Shown: positions 28,701 to 33,968 of the stretch, one piece after another
Layout: every line of letters starts with the position of its first letter
Position numbering within the stretch: the first letter of the stretch is position 1
Assembly (NCBI GenBank): GCA_947503435.1
Contig: CANNDL010000003.1
Location: forward strand, 62,001 to 126,000
DNA: 64,000 nucleotides
Direction of reading: 5' to 3'
Source: an uncultured Kangiella sp.
Lineage (GTDB): Bacteria; Pseudomonadota; Gammaproteobacteria; Enterobacterales; Kangiellaceae
Position numbers and translations under genes: made by a program
Notes under the pieces: generated by a model
Database searches by the model: none
Seen by the model: the letters and a program-made list of their open reading frames with translations, nothing else
What the model was told of the DNA's origin: nothing

Positions 28701-30478
28701 GCGCTGACTCTAAAATCCCAGCTACCATCGGTTAGCCCCGAAATGACACGACTTAAACTCGAAGTGCTATTGGTTACAGTTGACCAACTTCCTGAATTAT
28801 TTCTTTTCTGGATCTTATAAAAAGACACATTGCCGCTTGGTTTTGACCAGCTTAACGTGACCGCACCAGTGCTGGTGCTTGAAGAGATGGTAGGGATAGC
28901 AGGCGTTGAGGGCTTTAACTTTACTGTTGAGCTTGAAGTGTAAGGACTATAACCTGAACACGCCCACGAATAACCATTACAGGCCTGAATTCTAAAAGTC
29001 CAGGCGCCATCTGTTAAACCGGAAACCGTATAGCTCGTTGATGACGTACTAGACGTAACCGTTGACCAGCTGCCAGAGCCGTTGCGCTTATAGAGACGGT
29101 AAAACGAGACTGTTCCTGAAGGCTTTGTCCAACTCACGGTCACTGAGCCAGTACTGGTTGAAGATGAAATCGACGGTTTAGCCGGGGTTGAAGGTTTAAG
29201 CCGAACTGTTACATTATTGGAGTCAGAACTATATCCCGAACAAGCCCATGAATAACCATTACAAGCCCGAACTCTAAAATCCCAAGAGCCGTCTGTTAGT
29301 GGTACCACATAACTCGTTGAAGAATTGCTCGACGTAACCGTAGACCAGCTGCCACTTCCATTGCGCTTTTGTAGACTATAATAAGTCACTGAGCCGCTAG
29401 GTTTTGTCCAGCTAACTGTTACGGAACCCGTAGTTGTAGTTGCTGAAATATTTGGCTTAGCTGGTGTGCTTGGTTTTTGTCTTACCGTTGAATTAGCAGA
29501 ATCTGCTCCATAACTTGAACAAGACCAAGAGTAGGCATTACAAGCACGAACCCTAAAGTCCCACGAACCATCAGTCAATCCTGTTGCACTGTAACTGGTG
29601 GAAGATATGTTTCCTCCGACATTTGCCCAGCTACCACTTCCTTGTCGTCTTTGTAAATTATAATAACTAACTGCGCCACTTGGCTTTGACCACGAAACGG
29701 TTACCGAGCCGGTACTGGTAGAACTTGAGACACTTGGAGCGCTTGGCGATGAAGGCCTTACTCGCACCGTTGCATTCGCAGAGTCAGCACTGTAACTGGT
29801 ACAAGACCAAGAATAAGTATTGCAAGCGCGGACACGGAAGTCCCAACTACCGTCGGTAAGACCTGTCACCGTTTTACTAGTTGCTGACTGACTGGATACC
29901 GCCGTCGACCAACTGCCAGAATTTTTTCTTTTTTGAAGGCTGTAGTAAGTCACGGTACCGCTAGGTTTTGACCAAGAAACGGTTACTGAGCCCGTGCTAG
30001 TAGTTGTTGATATACTTGGAGCAGAAGGAGTGCTTGGTTTTTTACGTACTGTAGCAGTACCTGACTGACCACTATTACTGCTACACATTTTTACGCCTGT
30101 ATTTAAATTTTCATTACAGGCTTTGACGTAATACTTATAGCTGCCATCATTTCTGGCTGTTAAGGGTTTAGAGGTATGAGTTGGCCCAACCTCATCGACT
30201 AGATTGAAACTCCCACCATTTTTTGATTCAAATACTAAATAAGTACCAAAGGAGCTATATCCAAGTCCCAAGCCATTAGAGGCTCCCCAACTAACCGTTA
30301 GTACCCCATCTGATGAGCTTGAAGGAGAAACACTAGCTGTGCCTGGTGTGGATGGTGTAGGTGTTGTAGTTCCTCCACCCCCTCCTGGGAACGGAACTCT
30401 AGCTTGTAATGAATAAGTAAAAACCAACAGGCATAAGAATAATGCCAGCTTAATGACGCTGGGAAATAAAGCGCGCAT
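19745..30478 (-). CDS. Giant SpvB/RHS polymorphic toxin with C-terminal nuclease-like domain
   Basis: A 3577-residue protein. Order: signal peptide (about 1-27) and GGGGG/Thr-Pro linker; 13 fibronectin-III-like repeats (about 45-1290) each with a conserved RACN-type segment; SpvB domain (about 1310-1480, NYSIPVALPPGR); FG-GAP/VCBS-like segments (about 1600-2030, DFNMDGR, DINSDG); TcdB/RHS YD-repeat shell (about 2450-3280) ending in the RHS core motif RFLSVDP...DPTGY; linker; C-terminal domain (about 3440-3577). That domain has RGIAIEDKLA, a FPLVDF strand and VSLKTVD, the E...D...SxK pattern of PD-(D/E)xK-fold toxin nucleases, including CdiA-type tRNases. A probable immunity gene follows with a one-base overlap. 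Architecture is clear; nuclease activity is inferred. Confidence 0.88.
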   Translation of the reverse strand: MRALFPSVIKLALFLCLLVFTYSLQARVPFPGGGGGTTTPTPSTPGTASVSPSSSSDGVLTVSWGASNGLGLGYSSFGTYLVFESKNGGSFNLVDEVGPTHTSKPLTARNDGSYKYYVKACNENLNTGVKMCSSNSGQSGTATVRKKPSTPSAPSISTTTSTGSVTVSWSKPSGTVTYYSLQKRKNSGSWSTAVSSQSATSKTVTGLTDGSWDFRVRACNTYSWSCTSYSADSANATVRVRPSSPSAPSVSSSTSTGSVTVSWSKPSGAVSYYNLQRRQGSGSWANVGGNISSTSYSATGLTDGSWDFRVRACNAYSWSCSSYGADSANSTVRQKPSTPAKPNISATTTTGSVTVSWTKPSGSVTYYSLQKRNGSGSWSTVTSSNSSTSYVVPLTDGSWDFRVRACNGYSWACSGYSSDSNNVTVRLKPSTPAKPSISSSTSTGSVTVSWTKPSGTVSFYRLYKRNGSGSWSTVTSSTSSTSYTVSGLTDGAWTFRIQACNGYSWACSGYSPYTSSSTVKLKPSTPAIPTISSSTSTGAVTLSWSKPSGNVSFYKIQKRNNSGSWSTVTNSTSSLSRVISGLTDGSWDFRVSACNGYSWSCSSYSSDSANTTVRVKPSNPAAPSISATTSTGGSVTVSWTKPSGNVSYYQLQKRKDSGSWSNVSTNISGLSKSVTGLTDGSWEFRVQACNGYSWSCSGHSSVSSNFVVRFKPSAPSAPTTNSTVSTGSITVSWAKPSGTVTYYNIQKRNNSGSWVTAATSVSGTSKALSGLTDGSWDFRVQACNSFSWACSSYGADSSNVTARLIPAIPSAPSVPANDTDGAYSISWTKPNGTVTAYHVIEYKNSTTSYTTIANTTQTNFSVNGRTDGSYTYRVRACNEFSWACSYYSAFSSVTGVLHKPGIPSSISGPASLDTDGSFSVNWGVSSGQVDYYQTAHRHMPIGGSFSSWTHVNRGVSTAYAYSGLADGEWDFAIRGCNASGCSSWRFIAPHVNVLRKPGVPSSITTPTITDTDASHTISWGAASGNSITAYKLEERLKPYGSSSYGAWAEVHSSTARSKHFDNRADGDWQYRVRACNTAGCGSYKSSSTVTVLRIPYSPGNPTVPSSDTDGSYTVSWQAPSSVVSRYEYSESPSFSSWHSVGLATSKQISGKGDGGFSYRVRACNASGCGIYATTNTVTVSHPTPDAPASITVPAETGETTYTVSWGAATSSVTDKYQLAHQHESSSWTAWENMGTALSAEVTVDNNGLWKHKVRACNDIPGGTKCGPEKVSSSVDVKLPPNWAFPNGNVADQLNGHIDTITGDSNVGVLEGNAGVSGGAANYSIPVALPPGRKGMQPSVSMSYSSRSGNGVMGIGFALSAGSSISRCGSIADIDGANLGVQYSTQDKLCLDGKRLVNVSGSYGSSGTEYRTEMDSFVRVTQKGGGINSAGTYFEVHTKDNKISVYGNNTLSNNSKVQPEGAPATLSWLIDSTRDYSSNAVHYRYMEGANSGEILLEKIQYTGTSDGSSNTPGNREVVFTYEPRTDVSTSYLAGGKSRQTKRLSKVSTHYDGVTIREYNVIYKYSAATNQSLVESIRECAYKNGTSSCLPKTDFNWQDAPMTYELEPFTLTMENGSTVSPYQGYSITDSRAPKVSHNSVLFDEIMPRGDLNGDGVKDWYGSTSPSHPKGYFFNAEGKQGVEHGFSANNCGVPFAYREELACSFADFNMDGRTDVWVGSATSSQSLKLRYTKVDSNGEVYFGDEVDTGIVTERDYSVELSNYYGYTQPSLIPDISDFNGDGYPDLLIYNNRKISIYLHNGNVSGGNPYTIAPIFVREYETAGIPAGPYVPVQQRNSETINSIGDVDGNGLPDLLVVQTIAYSDSSSSYYFLPQPRPKKILLTQRSGNNNLFFNEKDLSQKCVNGYYFKFIDINSDGLSDFICSDGNGTTYSINKGDADYSVRVPLGVDLGKERILKVKSGYEYSGTGEAQKVMSEVVREYRYAPGFKVSDINGDGKIELLIPNQRVIESCVYQYQWKLGDAQESLEEFCANDEIDSPLMGGLYGKYWHTEVVTNIQTCTGCTSNQYTYTYLKDMPGAQQDDSIYQYDAIYFDENTDGSISTRKEDSGFVGPLKQGAFIDTYGNGLTDFVFTYGPTNEDSPAYIPTAESTKHAVLQRNFDTYVYRNRGSASGDDYSPVNMLKSVVNGFAHKSEWEYKPLSTGKKQNNNLPLYASDYDQTDTDSDYFHFASSMYVVSDFKQSDGIGGDLTTQYRYKGAMYNVRGRGFQGFNQVAVDSLDSGLRSVTDFHQKYPLAGQVKQARSCLITDNSNDCSVNPTNKTTVSNYHVINTTSKSKWIAAGSSVKEEFDLTNRSLRLSKVESILGNQVGVDIDTYGNILHSTQIVDDGFGVITSSTTNQFDTGAQSSGWWNKLLETKVDTSQVSNRNTTIGAPTETGTDYDKWAKTNFVYSGIGQTHRIPNETVTSASDTTLTHKVVIDNVSNHGLPTSITTHGQKYDGSNLTTRQVSTVYSNDGYFPKTVTQENGGYDLISSSTVSPIHGQVKVATDPNGISVTTTYDPFGRVESQTVPGGKIIETGYQWCSSTYCPDSKSEYLVFTKQEGSPTVKTFKDKLNRDLMVETQGFGGQAIYTRMAYDALGRKILETKPSFDSSSDVGTRYLSFDPLGRLTHKETDQANYSAMTLIYSYTGHQTNITATDRGTILEMSRAYSGTGKLMRTVDSMLGQTRYAYDGTGNPITLIDANNNPIHAWYNGLGHKTKVDDPNMGIKTFAYNTYGDVEREQDANGNVLAMSYDRLGRMYQRIVNGSSDASWSFDTRPNGLGLVATENGVGISKSFSYDNLSRPISQATIIDGLTYNTLTEYDSNYGRVKAVQYPSDIKVTTEYDPYGYQTKLINAGSGFVYQEVTQRDALLNLTQSKSNAGSLTEQRFYWPESGQMRNITVSTTNGNSPLHKLWYDYSAFGNLAWQEQWYKNGAQWLSSREDYQYDNLHRLKHSYRTFNGAHTESPIDYDYDAVGNLTLKTDYASTLSYGNNGKSAGGNAGPNAVRQIAKLSSGGGTTNVNYIYDNNGNLKTGDGKTITYNAFNKPITITRSGIVSAFNYGADLMRFKQVKSGSGSDETTIYLDKLVEVVTKGNLKTTKTYIGDVAIVTKEQTSASALPSHRIAFTHRDRLGSVITLTDHGNNVFEHRSYDPFGKPRKGDFVDVAPATITGVVGGKPFTPRGFTDHEHLDDAELIHMNGRAYDYNLGRFLSVDPFIQEPGNSQSMNPYSYIMNNPMSGTDPTGYIISGRPKGPDFEMDTCRGSLCAGYQDIQSNGYIGPNLTPRVGHAGSAENKDSGDQQADEVEGKTYHDPENFRWLELGKGIGQGVVGDTADMLIEGLIYINAAQHPSLAYKSRGVLKSIADIDKTEAIWGHSKTNEGDLGRGLSPLVPSSGALGWTKKGANLLTGIRFNFKGFTASSSTWKMSPTDRGIAIEDKLAVTDYKNWYRVGASNKGYFPLVDFQKDNILVSLKTVDTRQASNWMGKMQSHIRDLGRGHKVDDNPANMVLDLRVQPGGAYRASTLTDFGKRYGVNVRVTEYK
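28070..30045 (-). repeat. Seven near-identical fibronectin-like repeats inside the giant toxin gene
   Basis: Repeats 2 to 8 of the array, about 93 codons each, share VTVSW-KPSG, a GSW-x6-T-x2-S stretch, GLTDGSWDFRV-ACN and a C-x-Y at nearly fixed positions. Repeats 1 and 9-13 are more diverged. The similarity marks recent duplication or gene conversion. Confidence 0.8.
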
Positions 30479-31943
30479 GGGAGCTCCTTCAGTGCTATAT
30501 GTTTATTTTTTATTCTAGGAAGCTCTTCTTATTGTGACTTCCTTGTATAATTTTCAGGCAAAATATTACAGCATTAACTAATAATTTCAAGGTGAAATTC
30601 AGCTCGCGCTGCGGCAGATAATTTTTATATCCCAACAGTTTCTGAATTTTCTAAATAAAAACAATAAGTAAATAGAACTGAATTATCTAAAGAATTTATA
30701 AGCGGCATGTGCCTTTACTTTAATGGCACCCACCATAAACAAGCCCCGGCAACCTAATATACCTAAGCCATGGTTTTCATCTTCAGTATTATTTTTTCCG
30801 AGTCCCTATCATCTCTTTAAATAAGAGCACTTAATAAAGGTAATCTCTCTGATTCAATGTCTGCCTTGTAACGTTAAGAGCTCTATTCATAATTTAGTGT
30901 ATTATTTATATTTAATGACTTCAATTCACTCTAGATAAATGGACATCCTCTGTTTAAGCGAATCCCTTTGCCTCCCAACGGCCAGACTCTTAACATCCCT
31001 AGCATAACCAATTCAATAATGTGATTTATCGATTAATGGAATTTCTAAAGCCTCCATATTTATTTATGGTGTTATTGCCAGACGTTTACGGCTCTACCAG
31101 CTGAATTACTTGCTTTGGTAAATTGCGAAGGTTGTATCTATATACTCTTCAAAAGCATAACTTTTAATACTAAATTGATGCTGCGAACTTTTAAAGGAAT
31201 GTTATTGCTAGTATTAGAATTATTTATTCTACTCTACTCAAAACACATTAAATATTTTTTTGTTAAATTAGATTAGTACACAGCGTTTTCTATTAGCTTT
31301 ATCCCGATATATATTTATAAAAAAATGAACATCAATATCTGAGGGTAAAACAATTCACTTCATACAATAATAAAAACCATTCAATCACGTTTTAAAGTTT
31401 CTTTGTAACCCCCTGTGGCGGCCCTTAAATCGTTTATTAAGAAGCAAGATATAGCAACCCACAGGGTAATGCATTTTATTAACTAATAATAAGTTTTAGA
31501 AAGATTCTGAATTGTGGAATATCTGGGCAAGATAACCAGTGCAATTTAACATTATATATTATCTTAATGTTAAAAATATAAATTAACATAAAAAATTTTC
31601 TGTTAAAGCTCAGATTTAACATTATATTATAAGGTTTAAAGTTAAAATGAGTTTTTTACTAGACCGTGTTTATGTTTATAGAAAATTTTAACCTTATAAT
31701 ATAATGTTAAAAATATTTTTTAACCGAAAAGCAGGTAAAGGATTAAGCATTAGTTTTTCTCATCATTTGCTATCAGTTTTTTCAAATCATATCCTTCTAA
31801 ATTTACTGAGGTTTCAAAAATAGCTTAACATCTGGGCTATTGCCCGCTGCATTGATGGAATCATTAAATTGCTCTGAGTTAACTCCGTAGTACTTTGATT
31901 ATGTAGCCAAATTAGTGGCTACTATATTAAACCGGAGATTAAA
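30479..31943. other. 1.46-kb AT-rich noncoding region
   Basis: No gene could be recognised in either strand. The left edge must hold the promoter of the giant toxin gene (minus) and the right edge that of the small genes at 31944 (plus). Between them I see an 8-base inverted repeat CCCTGTGG (31411-31418) / CCACAGGG (31459-31466) and, at 31545-31711, a cluster of TTTAACATTA elements. The remainder may be decayed sequence. Confidence 0.5.
31545..31711. repeat. Cluster of TTTAACATTA inverted repeats
   Basis: TTTAACATTA at 31545-31554 faces TAATGTTAAA at 31565-31574. A perfect 22-base arm at 31615-31636, beginning TTTAACATTATATTATAAGG, has its exact reverse complement at 31690-31711, 53 bases away. 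A further TTAACATAAA lies near 31583. The set could be an operator array, a large cruciform, or the ends of a small decayed element. Confidence 0.7.
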
Positions 31944-32210
31944 ATGAGTACGATGATAAAAGATGATAATCGATTTATTTCAAACTTATCTAGAGGTGTT
32001 TGCACAAGCCTAAATTTAAGCCCTAGCACAAAGGAGTTAGTTGGCTCTATTGGAGATTTATCTTCAGATAATAACCTCAAAGCCATAACAAGCTGGTTGC
32101 TCAATTCTTTAGATGAAATACCAATTGATAACAATATTCAAAACATCAAAGATATCCGTGACAAATTAAATGCGTATTTATTTGATCTTAGAGACAAGGA
32201 AGATGAGTAA
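31944..32210 (+). CDS. Small hypothetical protein upstream of an antitoxin-like gene
   Basis: An 88-residue soluble, acidic protein (starts MSTMIKDDNRFISNLSRG). I do not recognise the family. The ribosome binding site is good (GGAGA about seven bases before the ATG). Its stop overlaps the start of the next gene, so the pair is translationally coupled. It could be a toxin, a second regulator or a partner of the MbcA/ParS-like protein; nothing in the sequence decides. Confidence 0.65.
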   Translation: MSTMIKDDNRFISNLSRGVCTSLNLSPSTKELVGSIGDLSSDNNLKAITSWLLNSLDEIPIDNNIQNIKDIRDKLNAYLFDLRDKEDE

Positions 32211-32577
32211 CTTATCAAATAGTCAGAAATTAATTCTGCAGTGGAATACAGTGATTTCATTGCAGTGTCATTTCTCACTCTCTAACTATGAAATTTCTAG
32301 ACTGATTGGTATGTCAGAATCGGAGTATCAAGATAGTTTTATAAGGTTTAAAGCAATACTAAGTGATGATCAGTTAGATCGACTATCTTATTTGATGTCT
32401 ATTAGGACAAGTTTACTTAATATCTTTTCGAAAGATGACAATGCTTATGACTGGATACGGTTGCCTTCATCTGATATCCCTTTCAAAGGAAAGCAGCCAC
32501 TTGATTTTATGCTTGAAGACGGTCAGGGTAATTTAATAGCTGTCGCGCGGTATCTGAAACAGAAAGCAAACCAATAG
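32203..32577 (+). CDS. MbcA/ParS/Xre antitoxin-like protein
   Basis: A 124-residue protein. I chose ATG 32203 because AAGGAAG precedes it directly and it overlaps the stop of the upstream gene; an in-frame ATG at 32170 lacks these. The C-terminal part AYDWIRLPSSDIPFKGKQ followed by PLDFMLEDG resembles the MbcA/ParS/Xre toxin-binding domain, where a W-x-x-x-P core and a P-L-D/E-x-L turn are conserved. Antitoxins with this domain normally neutralise RES-type NAD-consuming toxins, usually encoded next door. No RES gene is seen here. Downstream lies the island end, so a partner may have been lost, or the 88-residue neighbour fulfils that role. Confidence 0.6.
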   Translation: MSNLSNSQKLILQWNTVISLQCHFSLSNYEISRLIGMSESEYQDSFIRFKAILSDDQLDRLSYLMSIRTSLLNIFSKDDNAYDWIRLPSSDIPFKGKQPLDFMLEDGQGNLIAVARYLKQKANQ

Positions 32578-32590
32578 CATTATACTATCT

Positions 32591-32640
32591 TTGGGCCATT
32601 TTGGGGCCACCCCTGGGGCCCAATCAGTCCCCTGGGGTCC
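32591..32640. repeat. GGGGCCA-type repeats near the island end, candidate integrase arm sites
   Basis: Four related words lie in 50 bases: TTGGGCCA (32591), TTGGGGCCA (32601), TGGGGCCC (32614) and TGGGGTCC (32633). They form a sharp GC-rich block in AT-rich DNA, about 60-110 bases from the tRNA-like fragment. Short direct repeats at such a distance from a core site are typical of integrase arm-type sites. Confidence 0.5.
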
Positions 32641-32700
32641 CCTCTAATTTTTCTAACTAATTGAATTACTAGATAAATCAGTGTGTTCACAGATATCTCC

Positions 32701-32727
32701 GTGGGTTCAAATCCCACCCTCCCGCCA
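32701..32727 (+). other. tRNA-Ser-like 3' end fragment: probable attachment site of the island
   Basis: The T-arm GTGGG TTCAAAT CCCAC (32701-32717) is followed by CCTCCC, G and CCA (32718-32727), as in the 3' end of a tRNA-Ser gene. No 5' half, D-arm or anticodon arm is present upstream, and the acceptor strand is one base short of seven, so this is a fragment. A strong terminator follows. This is the signature of a duplicated tRNA 3' end at the distal end (attR) of an element integrated into a tRNA gene. The intact tRNA should lie left of the window. Confidence 0.7.
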
Positions 32728-32732
32728 TATTT

Positions 32733-32760
32733 AAAGCCCGCTTTTATAGCGGGCTTTTTT
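32733..32760 (+). terminator. Rho-independent terminator after the tRNA fragment
   Basis: AAAGCCCGC (32733-32741) pairs with GCGGGCTTT (32749-32757), followed by T's. It is probably the original terminator of the tRNA gene, left on the chromosomal side of the junction. Confidence 0.85.
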
Positions 32761-32856
32761 ATTCTCAATTACTTCCATAATTATACTTTTCGTAGCCATA
32801 TTTTTGTCAGATTCGTTTTATAAGCTATATGACAAATTCGTTCATCTATCTAAGCT

Positions 32857-33963
32857 ATGAAACCAATCTATCTACTATTTGTACTAACTGTCATCTCTTT
32901 TCAAGCTTTTGCGGGTAGCCAGAAACAAACCAAATCCAACAATATCGATGTTGAAGTTTGTTTTGTTCTAGATACCACAGGCTCGATGTCAGGTTTAATA
33001 GACGGCGCGAAACGTTCGATATGGTCAATTGCTAAAAACATAGTCAATTTAATGCCTAAACCCAATGTTAAATTTTGCTTATTAGGCTATCGGGATAGAG
33101 GGGATGTTTATATTACCAAGCTAACGGATTTAGACCCTGATATTGAGAATATCTATGCAGCTTTAAAAACTTTTCAGGCTCAAGGCGGCGGAGACGCTCC
33201 AGAGTCAGTCAACCAGGCTTTGTATGAAAGTGTAAACCATGTTTCTTGGTCATCAGAGCCGAATGTTTTGAAAATTATCTTCCTAGTGGGTGATGCTCCG
33301 CCACATATGGATTATCCAGAAGAAGTGCAATATCCTGGTACAGTACTTCAAGCTATGAAAAAAGGAATAACTATTAGCACCATTCAATGCGGTAATATGC
33401 AGTCGACCACTTCTATTTGGAAAAAAATTGCGAACAGTGGTCAAGGTGTATATTCAAAACTTATCCAGAGTGGCAATGTAAAAGTTATCCGAACTCCTAT
33501 GGATCAAGATTTCGCAGCACTCAATATTAAGCTAGGACTAACTATTATTCCTTATGGTATTTCATCTAGACAAGAAAACGTCATTCAACGTCAACTTGAT
33601 ATTCAGTCTGATAGTCAGTCAATAATAGCCGATCGTTTAAGCTTTTATTCTCAAGCGCCTCAAACTAAAAAACAGACTTATGATCTGGTCAGTGATATTG
33701 CTAATGGGTTCGTTAGTTACGATGATCTCAAAAGCCTAAATCTACCCAAAGATATGCAAGCCATGACACCTAGGGAGCAAATTTCTCATATTAAAGAGCA
33801 TTCTAAATATCGAGAAATCTACAACCAGGTAATCAAAAAGCTCGTTGAGGAACGTGAAGAATACCTTCTTATCCATAAAAATAATAAGGGAATGTCCTTC
33901 GATCAAGAAGTTTTAAATGGCATCAAAACTGTAGCTCAACGTAAAGGAATTATATTCCAATAG
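32857..33963 (+). CDS. Secreted von Willebrand factor A-domain protein
   Basis: A 368-residue protein with a signal peptide (about 1-19, MKPIYLLFVLTVISFQAFA). The VWA domain (about 30-220) has the metal-binding MIDAS motif DTTGSMS (about 39-45) and the later GGGDAPES and DAPPH positions. The C-terminal 140 residues are charged and unassigned. VWA domains mediate metal-dependent protein binding, probably in the periplasm here. It is the first gene on the core side of the island junction, with its own promoter and no operon partner on this strand. Confidence 0.8.
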   Translation: MKPIYLLFVLTVISFQAFAGSQKQTKSNNIDVEVCFVLDTTGSMSGLIDGAKRSIWSIAKNIVNLMPKPNVKFCLLGYRDRGDVYITKLTDLDPDIENIYAALKTFQAQGGGDAPESVNQALYESVNHVSWSSEPNVLKIIFLVGDAPPHMDYPEEVQYPGTVLQAMKKGITISTIQCGNMQSTTSIWKKIANSGQGVYSKLIQSGNVKVIRTPMDQDFAALNIKLGLTIIPYGISSRQENVIQRQLDIQSDSQSIIADRLSFYSQAPQTKKQTYDLVSDIANGFVSYDDLKSLNLPKDMQAMTPREQISHIKEHSKYREIYNQVIKKLVEEREEYLLIHKNNKGMSFDQEVLNGIKTVAQRKGIIFQ

Positions 33964-33968
33964 GAACT

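Noticed and set aside
31411-31466. CCCTGTGG/CCACAGGG inverted repeat as a terminator
   Set aside because: The 40-base loop and absence of a T run make it a poor terminator, and no gene precedes it.
32630-32727. Intact tRNA gene
   Set aside because: Only the T-arm and acceptor 3' end are present; no anticodon arm, D-arm or pairing 5' acceptor strand upstream.
32580-32768. 62-residue minus-strand frame containing GGRVGFEPT
   Set aside because: This phrase is the well-known antisense translation of a tRNA 3' end; the DNA is a tRNA fragment and a terminator, not a gene.
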